Assembly: GCA_023417315.1 (NCBI GenBank)
Contig: JAEZFW010000067.1
Span: forward strand, 1-64,000
DNA length: 64,000 bases
Direction: 5' to 3'
Source of the DNA: Pseudomonadota bacterium
Lineage (GTDB): Bacteria > Pseudomonadota > Gammaproteobacteria > Steroidobacterales > Steroidobacteraceae
Position numbers and translations under genes: made by a program. The notes under the pieces are model-generated. The model was given only the letters and a program-made list of their open reading frames with translations, did no database searches and was not told where the DNA came from. Positions within the stretch are counted from its first letter, which is position 1. Each line of letters starts with the position of its first letter. Shown one piece after another: positions 53,253-61,217 of the stretch.

Positions 53253-55850
53253 ATGATGAAGACGCAAGCGCTTTCCATTCGAATCGCCGTAATGAGCGCC
53301 CTGGCCGGCGCGAGCAGCGTAAGCCTCGCTCAAGAAGCACCCGGCGCAAGCAGCGATGACACGCTTGCCGAGATCACCGTGCTCGGCTCGCGACGCATGC
53401 AAAGTGCGACGGACACGGTGGCACCGGTCGACATCATCACAGGGGAAGACTTCGAACGGCTGGGCACCCCCGAGATGGACAACATGCTGCGCAGCCTCGT
53501 GCCCTCGTACAACGTCGGTCAACAACCGATCAACGACGAGTCGACACTCGTGCGACCCGCGAACCTGCGCGGACTGCCGCCCGACAACACACTCGTACTC
53601 GTGAATGGCAAGCGCAGACATCGCGGCGGCGTCATCACGTTCCTGGGAGACGGCCTCTCGGATGGCGCGCAAGGGCCCGATGTGAATCCGATTCCCAGCA
53701 TTGCGCTCAAGCAAGTACAGGTGCTGCGCGACGGCGCCGCGGCTCAGTACGGCTCAGATGCCATTGCAGGCGTCATCAACTTCGGACTGAAGGATGCTTC
53801 CGAGGGGCTGGCCTTTGAAGCTCGCTATGGCGAGTTCTACGAAGGCGACGGCGGCACTTCCGTCTATGCGGCGAATATCGGCCTGCCGCTCACCTCTGCT
53901 GGCTTTCTCAATATGAGCTTCGAGTATGGCACTGCGGATCCCACCTCGCGCAGCGCTCAGCGTGCGGACGCGCAAGCACTGATCGATGCCGGCAATCTTG
54001 CAGTCGAAACGCCTGCGCAAGTGTGGGGACAGCCGGAGGTGAAAGACTCATTCAAATTCTTCGCAAACAGCGGCATCAAGATCGGCGATGCGGCCGAAGC
54101 GTACGCGTTCGGCAACTATGCGGCACGCAAAGTGGACGGCGGTTTCTTCTATCGCAATCCGAACAATCGCGCAGCCGTGTTCTCGGCGGATGGCGGCGAC
54201 ACGATCCTAGTCGGCGATCTCGATCCGACGAACGGCATCACGTGCCCGACTGTCTCGATCACGGACAACGCTCCCGATCCGGACTCACTCGCAATGATCT
54301 CTGCCGGCGGACCCCTCGATGCGGAGTGCTTTGCATTCAACGAGATGTTTCCCGGCGGATTCACGCCGCGTTTCGGCGGCGAAATCGAAGACACCTCGCT
54401 CGTCGCGGGTGTGCGCGGCGAATTCGCGAACGGACTCACGTATGACGTGAGCGCCGGATACGGCCAGTCGGATGTGCAGTTCTTGATCTACAACACTGTG
54501 AACGCCTCGCTCGGACCGGATACGCCAACGAGCTTCAACCCGGGTGCAAACATTCAAACGGATACGACATTCAACCTCGATCTGGCGTATCCGATCGCGC
54601 TGAGCGCTTTCGCATCGCCGCTCAACGTCGCCTTCGGCTTCGAGTGGCGTGAGGAAGAGTTCGAAGTGCAGCGCGGACAACTGGAGTCGTACCAGATCGG
54701 ACCGCTCGCCGAGCAAGGATTCAGCTCAGGTTCGAACGGATTCAGCGGCTATGGGCCACAGTCCGAGGGCACCTTTGGCCGCGAAAACATTGCGCTATAT
54801 TTCGATCTCGAAACGGACGTGACCGAGAGGCTCGTGCTTGGGGCGGCAGTTCGTTGGGAAGATTTCGAAGACTTCGGCACGACGACGAACGGCAAGCTGT
54901 CCGCACGCTACGAGATCTCTGACAGCTGGGCCTTGCGCTCCACCGTGAGCACTGGTTTCCGCGCGCCCACGCCCGGACAAGCGAACATCGTGCGCACGAT
55001 CACACAGGTGGTGAATGGCGCGCTCACAGAGACGGGCGTGCTGCCTCCAACGAACCCTATTGCGGCTGCACTCGCCGAAGTGGCGTCCGGTGGCGCATTC
55101 ACTGCCTCCCCGCTCGAGCCGGAAGAATCGGTGAGCTGGACGTTCGGCACCACGCTCACCGCAGGCCCCGTCGATCTCACGATCGACTATTTCAACATTA
55201 CGCTCGAAGACCGCATCGCGCTGTCGAGCTTGATCGAGATCGATCGCACCGATCCGGCTCAGCTTGCGATCCTCGATCAACTGAATGCCTCCGGTGTGCC
55301 CGGCGCGACCACGCTCACGGCCTTCCAGTTCTTCACGAACGACTTCGAAACCGAAACGCAAGGCGTCGACGTCGTCGCGACGCTGCCGTTCTCGATGCTG
55401 GGCGGCGATTCGAGCATCTCACTCGCGTTCAACTGGACCGATACCGAGCTCAAGGAGATCACCGCGCTTGCAGACGCCACCCGCAAGGTGCAACTCGAGG
55501 ATCAATTACCGAGTTTTCGCGCGGTGCTGACGGGCACACACTCCGTGGGTGCTTGGCGCTTCCTCACGCGGATGAGTTACTACGACTCGTACATCGTGGC
55601 ACTCGATCGCGGCGCAGATGCGACGGGGACCTTCGATGGCGAATACGGCGATGAAGTGCTGTTCGACATGGAGGCCGCGTACACCTTCGCGAACAATTAC
55701 ACGCTGACGGTCGGCGCCCAAGACATGTTCGACAACAAGCCCGACCAGTTCCCGAACCCCGAGCTCAACAGCGGCGCGATTTACCCCACCGGTTCGCCGA
55801 TCGGTTTCAACGGCGGGTTCTGGTACGTACGGTTGAACATGACCTTCTGA
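53253..55850 (+). CDS. TonB-dependent receptor
   Basis: An 865-residue outer membrane protein. Signal peptide up to VSLAQ, then a TonB box-like LAEITVLGSRR. The plug domain (about 55-170) has the sequence VLRDGAAAQYGSDAIAGVINF. The long beta-barrel ends RLNMTF, with a C-terminal Phe as expected for barrel insertion. It belongs to the large iron-complex-outer-membrane-receptor group; its substrate cannot be read from sequence. It precedes a Tat-exported amine oxidase by 73 bases on the same strand, so the two may be co-transcribed. Confidence 0.9.
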   Translation: MMKTQALSIRIAVMSALAGASSVSLAQEAPGASSDDTLAEITVLGSRRMQSATDTVAPVDIITGEDFERLGTPEMDNMLRSLVPSYNVGQQPINDESTLVRPANLRGLPPDNTLVLVNGKRRHRGGVITFLGDGLSDGAQGPDVNPIPSIALKQVQVLRDGAAAQYGSDAIAGVINFGLKDASEGLAFEARYGEFYEGDGGTSVYAANIGLPLTSAGFLNMSFEYGTADPTSRSAQRADAQALIDAGNLAVETPAQVWGQPEVKDSFKFFANSGIKIGDAAEAYAFGNYAARKVDGGFFYRNPNNRAAVFSADGGDTILVGDLDPTNGITCPTVSITDNAPDPDSLAMISAGGPLDAECFAFNEMFPGGFTPRFGGEIEDTSLVAGVRGEFANGLTYDVSAGYGQSDVQFLIYNTVNASLGPDTPTSFNPGANIQTDTTFNLDLAYPIALSAFASPLNVAFGFEWREEEFEVQRGQLESYQIGPLAEQGFSSGSNGFSGYGPQSEGTFGRENIALYFDLETDVTERLVLGAAVRWEDFEDFGTTTNGKLSARYEISDSWALRSTVSTGFRAPTPGQANIVRTITQVVNGALTETGVLPPTNPIAAALAEVASGGAFTASPLEPEESVSWTFGTTLTAGPVDLTIDYFNITLEDRIALSSLIEIDRTDPAQLAILDQLNASGVPGATTLTAFQFFTNDFETETQGVDVVATLPFSMLGGDSSISLAFNWTDTELKEITALADATRKVQLEDQLPSFRAVLTGTHSVGAWRFLTRMSYYDSYIVALDRGADATGTFDGEYGDEVLFDMEAAYTFANNYTLTVGAQDMFDNKPDQFPNPELNSGAIYPTGSPIGFNGGFWYVRLNMTF

Positions 55851-55923
55851 CCATGTGAGGCGAGCTGGCTGGCGTGCCACGCTCGCCAGCTCATCTGGTG
55901 AGCTCGAGGACCTGGCGATAGCG

Positions 55924-57507
55924 ATGAGTGATAACCACCCTCGGTTTTCGCGCCGTGATTTCCTGCAACACGTCGGTGCACTCGGCGGCGCGACGGCCGC
56001 ATACCGGGCGGCACTGGCGATTGGATTGCTCGCTCCGACATCCACGAGATCGCGGCCCGATATCGCACCGGCCGATTCCGCGCGGCGCACCAAGGTCTTG
56101 ATCCTTGGCGCCGGGATCTCGGGCCTGACTGCCGCGTACGAGCTGCACCGCAAAGGCTACGAAGTGCGAATCATCGAAGCCTCGCATCGTGCAGGCGGGC
56201 GCAACCTGACCTTGCGCGCGGGCGACCGCATCGATGAAACAGGTTTTCCGCAGGTGTGCGAGTTCGATGACGATCCTAACTTGTACTTCAATGCAGGGCC
56301 CGCGCGCATTCCAGGACACCACTCTGCATTGCTTTCGTATTGCAAAGAGCTCGGCGTCGAGCTCGCGCCATTCATCAACGACAATCGCGATGCGTGGTTA
56401 CAGGACGATGCGATGTTCAGCGGCAAGCCGATTCGCAATCGACAGTACATTGCGGATACACGCGGTTTCATCGCCGAGCTCACGGCGAAATCCCTGGCAC
56501 CCGATCGTCTTGCCGCACCGATGACGGCGAGCGATGTGGAGCGCGTTCGCGAATATCTTCGTCAGTTGGGAGAGCTCGATGATGGCTTTCGCTATGTGGG
56601 CTCCGCTCGAGCGGGACTGCTCGAGCACGACTACACGCTGCCCGAACGAGCGAAAGCGCCGCTCGAGGTGAGCGAGCTCATGAAATCGCGCTTTATGTAT
56701 CTCATGGCCTTCGGCGAAACGCACGATCAATCCGCGATGCTCATGGAACCCGTCGGCGGGATGGACAGGATCGTCGCAGGATTCATGAAAAGCGTCGGCC
56801 ATCTCGTTGAGCTGCATTCGCAAGTGCAATCGATCGAATTGAAACCGGACGGTGTCGATGTCACGTTTCGACGCGACGGCAAGATCCATGCGACAAGCGC
56901 AGACTTCTGTCTCAACTGTGTTCCGATACATTTGCTCGCGGGCATTCGCAACAACTTCCCGGCCGACTACGCCGCAGGCTTCACGGCGATTCCTCGAGGC
57001 AAGCTCTTCAAGATCGGCTTCCAGACGAACGCGCGCTTCTGGGAGCACGAAGGCATCTACGGCGGCATCTCCTGGACGATGCAAGACATCCAACAGATCT
57101 GGTATCCCTCGCACGGGATCCATCGGCAGAAGGGCGTGATCTTGGGTGCGTACACGTTCGATCCCACAGCAGGCGAGCGCTTCGCGCGCCTCCCGCCTTC
57201 TGAGCGGTTCGAGCTGGCCATTCTCCAAGGCGAGAAGATCCACAAGAACTATCGTCGCCATATCGAGCGTGGCGTCAGCGTCTCTTGGCATCAGATGAAT
57301 CACATGCTCGGCTGCCCTGCACAGTGGAGCGAAGCGCTGTTCGCGCAATGGTTCCGCAAGCTGCAGCGACCGGCAGGCAACCACTTCCTCATCGGCGATC
57401 AGATCAGCTATCACCCTGGTTGGCAGGAAGGTGCGATTGCATCGGCGCACCACGCGCTGCTCGAGATCGATCGACAGGTGCGCGCGCGACGGGTGGTCGC
57501 CGCGTGA
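55924..57507 (+). CDS. Tat-exported flavin amine oxidase
   Basis: A 527-residue flavoprotein. The N-terminus carries a twin-arginine motif (FSRRDFLQHVGALGG) and a hydrophobic stretch, so it is exported folded. The FAD-binding motif VLILGAGISGLTAAYELHRKG (about 59) is followed by a Glu/Arg-Gly-Gly signature ASHRAGGRNLT of the monoamine/L-amino-acid oxidase family. Near the C-terminus, ISYHPGWQEGAIASA is the second flavin-binding segment. Substrate could be an amino acid or amine, with the product an imine. It overlaps the cytochrome gene at TGATG. Confidence 0.88.
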   Translation: MSDNHPRFSRRDFLQHVGALGGATAAYRAALAIGLLAPTSTRSRPDIAPADSARRTKVLILGAGISGLTAAYELHRKGYEVRIIEASHRAGGRNLTLRAGDRIDETGFPQVCEFDDDPNLYFNAGPARIPGHHSALLSYCKELGVELAPFINDNRDAWLQDDAMFSGKPIRNRQYIADTRGFIAELTAKSLAPDRLAAPMTASDVERVREYLRQLGELDDGFRYVGSARAGLLEHDYTLPERAKAPLEVSELMKSRFMYLMAFGETHDQSAMLMEPVGGMDRIVAGFMKSVGHLVELHSQVQSIELKPDGVDVTFRRDGKIHATSADFCLNCVPIHLLAGIRNNFPADYAAGFTAIPRGKLFKIGFQTNARFWEHEGIYGGISWTMQDIQQIWYPSHGIHRQKGVILGAYTFDPTAGERFARLPPSERFELAILQGEKIHKNYRRHIERGVSVSWHQMNHMLGCPAQWSEALFAQWFRKLQRPAGNHFLIGDQISYHPGWQEGAIASAHHALLEIDRQVRARRVVAA

Positions 57508-58151
57508 TGCCTACACATTTGCGTCTTCCCGGCGGAGGCCGGGACCCAGAACGATCGAACCGATCCAGAGTAATGCTCGCGCTGCTGCTCACGGTGTGGC
57601 TCCCGGCGAGTGCGGAGAGCTTCGACTACTGCATCTTGTGTCACGGCACCGAAGGCAACGGGAACGCTGCAATTCGTGCGCCGAAGATCGCAGGTATGGA
57701 GTCTTGGTATGTCACCCGTCAACTCGAAGCGTTCGCGGCAGGCACTCGCGGCGCGCACGCAGACGATCATTCCGGTCAAGAAATGCGAGTGGTCGGCGTG
57801 CGGCTGAAGCAGCAACGAACCATTTCTGATGCAGTTCGCTTCGTCGGGAGCTTGGATCCCGCAAGACCCGCCAGTACTGTTCAAGGCGATGCCGAGCGTG
57901 GACGTGCGCTGTTCGCAACGTGCGCTGCGTGCCATGGCGAGAAGGGAGAAGGGAACCAAGCTCTGCAGGCGCCAGCGCTAGCGGCTCGCACTGATTGGTA
58001 TCTACTCGCCCAGCTCGACAAGTTTCGTCGCGGCGAGCGTGGCGCCGACGAGCGAGATACATTCGGCATGCAAATGCGCAGCGCGGTCGCCGCACTGCCA
58101 GATGCTCAAGCCGCGGCTGACGTCGTCGCATACATCAACACGTTGCCGTAG
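57507..58151 (+). CDS. Periplasmic dihaem cytochrome c (c4-like)
   Basis: A 214-residue exported protein with two class I haem c domains: CILCHGTEGNGNAA (about 43) and CAACHGEKGEGNQAL (about 138). Each is followed by the WYVTRQLEAFAAGTRG/WYLLAQLDKFRRGERG helix and a Met region (QEMRVV, FGMQMRS), the hallmark of cytochrome c4. The ATG overlaps the amine oxidase stop (TGATG), which suggests coupling. The first 20 residues derive partly from a palindromic repeat; the ATG at 57573 is an alternative but would leave a signal peptide without basic residues. Confidence 0.82.
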   Translation: MPTHLRLPGGGRDPERSNRSRVMLALLLTVWLPASAESFDYCILCHGTEGNGNAAIRAPKIAGMESWYVTRQLEAFAAGTRGAHADDHSGQEMRVVGVRLKQQRTISDAVRFVGSLDPARPASTVQGDAERGRALFATCAACHGEKGEGNQALQAPALAARTDWYLLAQLDKFRRGERGADERDTFGMQMRSAVAALPDAQAAADVVAYINTLP

Positions 58152-58215
58152 ATGTGCGCATACATAAACATTGCGCAGACACAATCATCGTCACCTTGGC
58201 CATCAGGAGTTGCTC

Positions 58216-58734
58216 ATGGCAGATACACCACGCATGCGCGCAACCGCGCAGCTCGTCTTCGCACCGATCCTATTGCTCGCGGGGATGAGCGCGGCCCCCT
58301 CTGCCGACATCGTGCGACACCCGCTGGGCGGTGGGAGCAAGTTCCCGATCGCTCGGGCGGTCGAAGTGCCTGCGGGCAATACGATCTACTTCCATAGCGG
58401 AATGGTGCCCTCGCCCGCCGATTCCAAGGCCGCAGCAGGTTCGCGCGAGTACTGGGGCGATACCAGGACGCAGTCACTCAGCGTATTCGCGCGCATCAAG
58501 GAGTCGCTCGATGGCCTCGGGCTCGGCTTCGAGGACGTCGTGGCGATGACCGTTTATCTGGTCGGCGTGCCGGAGCACGACGGCCGTATGGATTTCGAAG
58601 GCTTCATGTCGGCGTACACGCAATTCTTCGGTACACCGGAGCAGCCGAACCTCCCCTCTCGCTCGACGGTGCAAGTCGCGGGACTCGCCGCTCCGGGCAT
58701 GCTCGTGGAGATCGAAGTACAACTCGCAAAATAG
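58216..58734 (+). CDS. Exported RidA/YjgF-family protein (reactive imine deaminase type)
   Basis: A 172-residue protein with a signal peptide (FAPILLLAGMSAAPSAD) in front of a RidA domain. The domain has YFHSGMVPSP, TQSLSVFARIKESLDGLGLG, VAMTVYLVGVPEHDG and the C-terminal RSTVQVAGLAAPGMLVEIEV; the conserved Arg of the active site is in PSRSTVQV. RidA proteins hydrolyse enamine/imine intermediates and are usually cytosolic. Export, and a location two genes after an amine oxidase, suggest it cleans up that enzyme's imine products. CAGGAG lies about seven bases before the ATG. Confidence 0.85.
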   Translation: MADTPRMRATAQLVFAPILLLAGMSAAPSADIVRHPLGGGSKFPIARAVEVPAGNTIYFHSGMVPSPADSKAAAGSREYWGDTRTQSLSVFARIKESLDGLGLGFEDVVAMTVYLVGVPEHDGRMDFEGFMSAYTQFFGTPEQPNLPSRSTVQVAGLAAPGMLVEIEVQLAK

Positions 58735-58960
58735 ATTCGGTCGATCCGGCTGCGAATGCCGAGCAAGTGAAACACTCGCCGCAGCTGGAGGATGAGCACC
58801 CCCTCGCCCGCACCGTGCATGCAGCGTTCGTACACGGTGGTTCCACGTACTACATGCGGTTAGTCACCATGACCGTCGGCAGGGCGGTCTGGGTATCTTC
58901 CGCATGCGCGTAAGGCGCTTTCGGTGAGTTGACATGTCACGGAACCGATGGGGGATCGAC

Positions 58961-61102
58961 ATGAGCCTAGAAAAATTACGCGCGCGGCGGCTGTCGTCGT
59001 GTGCTGCTCTCGCTGCTGTCGCGTGCGTCAGCGCACCTGTATTCGCGCAACAAGTCCATCAAGCCGAGGTCGCCTCGGCGAACAAGGCCACGCTCGAGGA
59101 GCGCGTGGAAGAAGGCGAGGAGGTGTACGAAACCGCGTGTCTCGCATGCCATCAGGAAACAGGCGCGGGACTGCCTGGCGCCTTTCCGCCACTCGCCAAG
59201 TCTGACTACTTAATGAAAGATCCGAAGCGAGCGATTCAAATCGTATTGACCGGCCTGCAAGGCGAGATCGTCGTCAACAATACGAAGTACAACTCGGTGA
59301 TGCCGGCGATGCCGCAGCTTTCCGATCAGGAGATCGCAGATGTCCTGACGTTCGTGCTGAACGCCTGGGGCAACAAGGGCGGCAGCATCGAGCCGGCGGA
59401 AGTGGCGGTCGCACGTAAGAAGCTGCTGTCCGGTCCGCGCGCGGCCGGCGCCCCTACGGATCATCCAGGCACGGTCGTGTCTCAGGATCGCTATCAAGGC
59501 GCGCCCTCGACCGTCCCGGCGGAAGGCGCACGCGTGCGCGTGACACCCGGCGCGCCGAACGTGACCGAAGAGGAGTTCGAGCACGCGAAGACTCTGTACT
59601 TCGAGCGCTGCGCCGGCTGTCACGGCGTGCTGCGCAAGGGTGCCACTGGCAAGCCGCTCACGCCCGACATCACGCAGAAGCGCGGGACGGAATATCTCAA
59701 GGTCTTCATCGACCGGGGCTCGCCCGCAGGCATGCCGAACTGGGGCAGCTCTGGACAGCTCTCGCCCGAAGAAGTGGATCTCATGGCGCGCTTCATCCAA
59801 CACGAGCCGCCGCAACCACCCGAGCTCGGAATGGAGGAGATGCGCGCGACGTGGAAGGTGCTCGTGCCGCCGGAGAAGCGTCCGAGCAAGAAGGAGAACA
59901 ATTACAACATCAGCAACATTTTCGCTGTCACGCTACGCGATAGCGGCGAGGTCGCGCTGATCGACGGCGACACGAAAGAAATCGTCAATATCGTGAAGAC
60001 CGGCTATGCGGTGCACATCTCGCGCATCTCGCACTCCGGCCGATATGTCTACACGATCGGACGAGACGGTCGCATCGATCTGATCGACTTATACATGGCG
60101 AAACCGGATCGGGTAGCGGAGATCAAGATCGGTCTGGAGGCGCGCTCAGTCGAAACTTCGAAGTTCAAGGGCTTCGAAGATAAATACGCGATCGCCGGCG
60201 CGTACTGGCCGCCGCAATACGTCATCATGGACGGCCTGACCCTCGAGCCGAAGAAGATCGTCTCCACGCGCGGCATGACGGTCGACACTCAGGAGTACCA
60301 CCCGGAGCCGCGCGTCGCAGCTATCGTAGCCTCGCACGAGCATCCGGAGTTCATCGTGAACGTGAAGGAGACGGGACAGATCCTGCTCGTCAACTACGAG
60401 GACATCGACAACCTCAAGATCACGACGATCGGTGCTGCACGTTTCCTGCACGACGGCGGCTGGGACTCGACGAAACGGTACTTCCTCACCGCCGCAAATC
60501 AGTCGGACAAGATCGCGGTCGTCGACTCGCGCGATCAGAAGCTCGCAGCCCTGGTGGACGTCGACAAGATTCCCCATCCAGGGCGTGGCGCAAACTTCTT
60601 GGATCCGAAGTTCGGACCCGTGTGGGTCACGAGTGCGCTAGGCAATGAGAAAGTCACGCTCATCGGCACCGATCCGCAGAAGCATGCTCAGCATGCATGG
60701 AAGGCGGTGCGCGTACTGAAGGGACAAGGCGGCGGATCGCTCTTCGTCAAGACTCATCCCAAGTCGAACAACTTGTGGGTCGATACGCCGCTCAACCCAG
60801 ACCCGAAGATCAGCCAGAGCATCGCGGTATTCGACATTCGCAAGCTCGACGCCGGCTACAAGGTATTGCCAATTGCAGAGTGGGCGGATCTCGGTCCTGG
60901 CTCGAAGCGCGTCGTGCAGCCGGAATACAACCAAGCAGGGGATGAAGTGTGGTTCTCGGTGTGGAACGGCCAGGATGAGAGGTCCGCGATCGTTATCGTC
61001 GATGACAAGACGCTCAAGCTGAAGCATGTCATCAAGGACCCTCGCTTGATCACGCCAACTGGCAAGTTCAACGTGCACAACACAGTGCAGGATGTGTACT
61101 AG
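58961..61102 (+). CDS. nirS: Cytochrome cd1 nitrite reductase with an additional N-terminal cytochrome c domain (c-c-d1)
   Basis: A 713-residue exported protein. After the signal peptide (ALAAVACVSAPVFAQ) comes an extra haem c domain with CLACHQETG (about 59) and a distal Met region NSVMPAMPQ. From about 175 on it matches NirS: the axial-Tyr region DRYQGAPS, haem c motif ERCAGCHGVLRKG (about 217), the d1 ligand His in TGYAVHISR, active-site His in TQEYHPEPRVAA, and another in RFLHDGGWDS, ending HNTVQDVY. It should reduce nitrite to nitric oxide in the periplasm. The start at 58961 has GGGGGATCGAC before it. No haem d1 biosynthesis genes are in the window. Confidence 0.9.
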   Translation: MSLEKLRARRLSSCAALAAVACVSAPVFAQQVHQAEVASANKATLEERVEEGEEVYETACLACHQETGAGLPGAFPPLAKSDYLMKDPKRAIQIVLTGLQGEIVVNNTKYNSVMPAMPQLSDQEIADVLTFVLNAWGNKGGSIEPAEVAVARKKLLSGPRAAGAPTDHPGTVVSQDRYQGAPSTVPAEGARVRVTPGAPNVTEEEFEHAKTLYFERCAGCHGVLRKGATGKPLTPDITQKRGTEYLKVFIDRGSPAGMPNWGSSGQLSPEEVDLMARFIQHEPPQPPELGMEEMRATWKVLVPPEKRPSKKENNYNISNIFAVTLRDSGEVALIDGDTKEIVNIVKTGYAVHISRISHSGRYVYTIGRDGRIDLIDLYMAKPDRVAEIKIGLEARSVETSKFKGFEDKYAIAGAYWPPQYVIMDGLTLEPKKIVSTRGMTVDTQEYHPEPRVAAIVASHEHPEFIVNVKETGQILLVNYEDIDNLKITTIGAARFLHDGGWDSTKRYFLTAANQSDKIAVVDSRDQKLAALVDVDKIPHPGRGANFLDPKFGPVWVTSALGNEKVTLIGTDPQKHAQHAWKAVRVLKGQGGGSLFVKTHPKSNNLWVDTPLNPDPKISQSIAVFDIRKLDAGYKVLPIAEWADLGPGSKRVVQPEYNQAGDEVWFSVWNGQDERSAIVIVDDKTLKLKHVIKDPRLITPTGKFNVHNTVQDVY

Positions 61103-61169
61103 CGGGTATGTCCTCGAGCCTGCACTCGTGACTCGTGACGAGGAGCTAAAGGCTCGAATCTCGCTTTCC

Positions 61170-61204
61170 CTCCCCTGCACCGCGGGGGAGGGTCAGGGAG
61201 GGGG
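61170..61204. repeat. CCCTCCCCTGC...GGGGGAGGG palindromic repeat
   Basis: CTCCCCTGCACCGCGGGGGA followed by GGGTCAGGGAGGGGG, a variant of the REP-like palindrome family. It lies just before the start of the haem receptor gene and could shape the leader RNA. Confidence 0.65.
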
Positions 61205-61217
61205 CACAAGAACACAC

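Noticed and set aside
56398..57453. 351-codon minus-strand frame
   Set aside because: Antisense to the amine oxidase, with no recognised domain.
58735..58960. FNR/Dnr-type box before the cd1 reductase gene
   Set aside because: I looked for TTGAT-N4-ATCAA and found no acceptable match in this interval.
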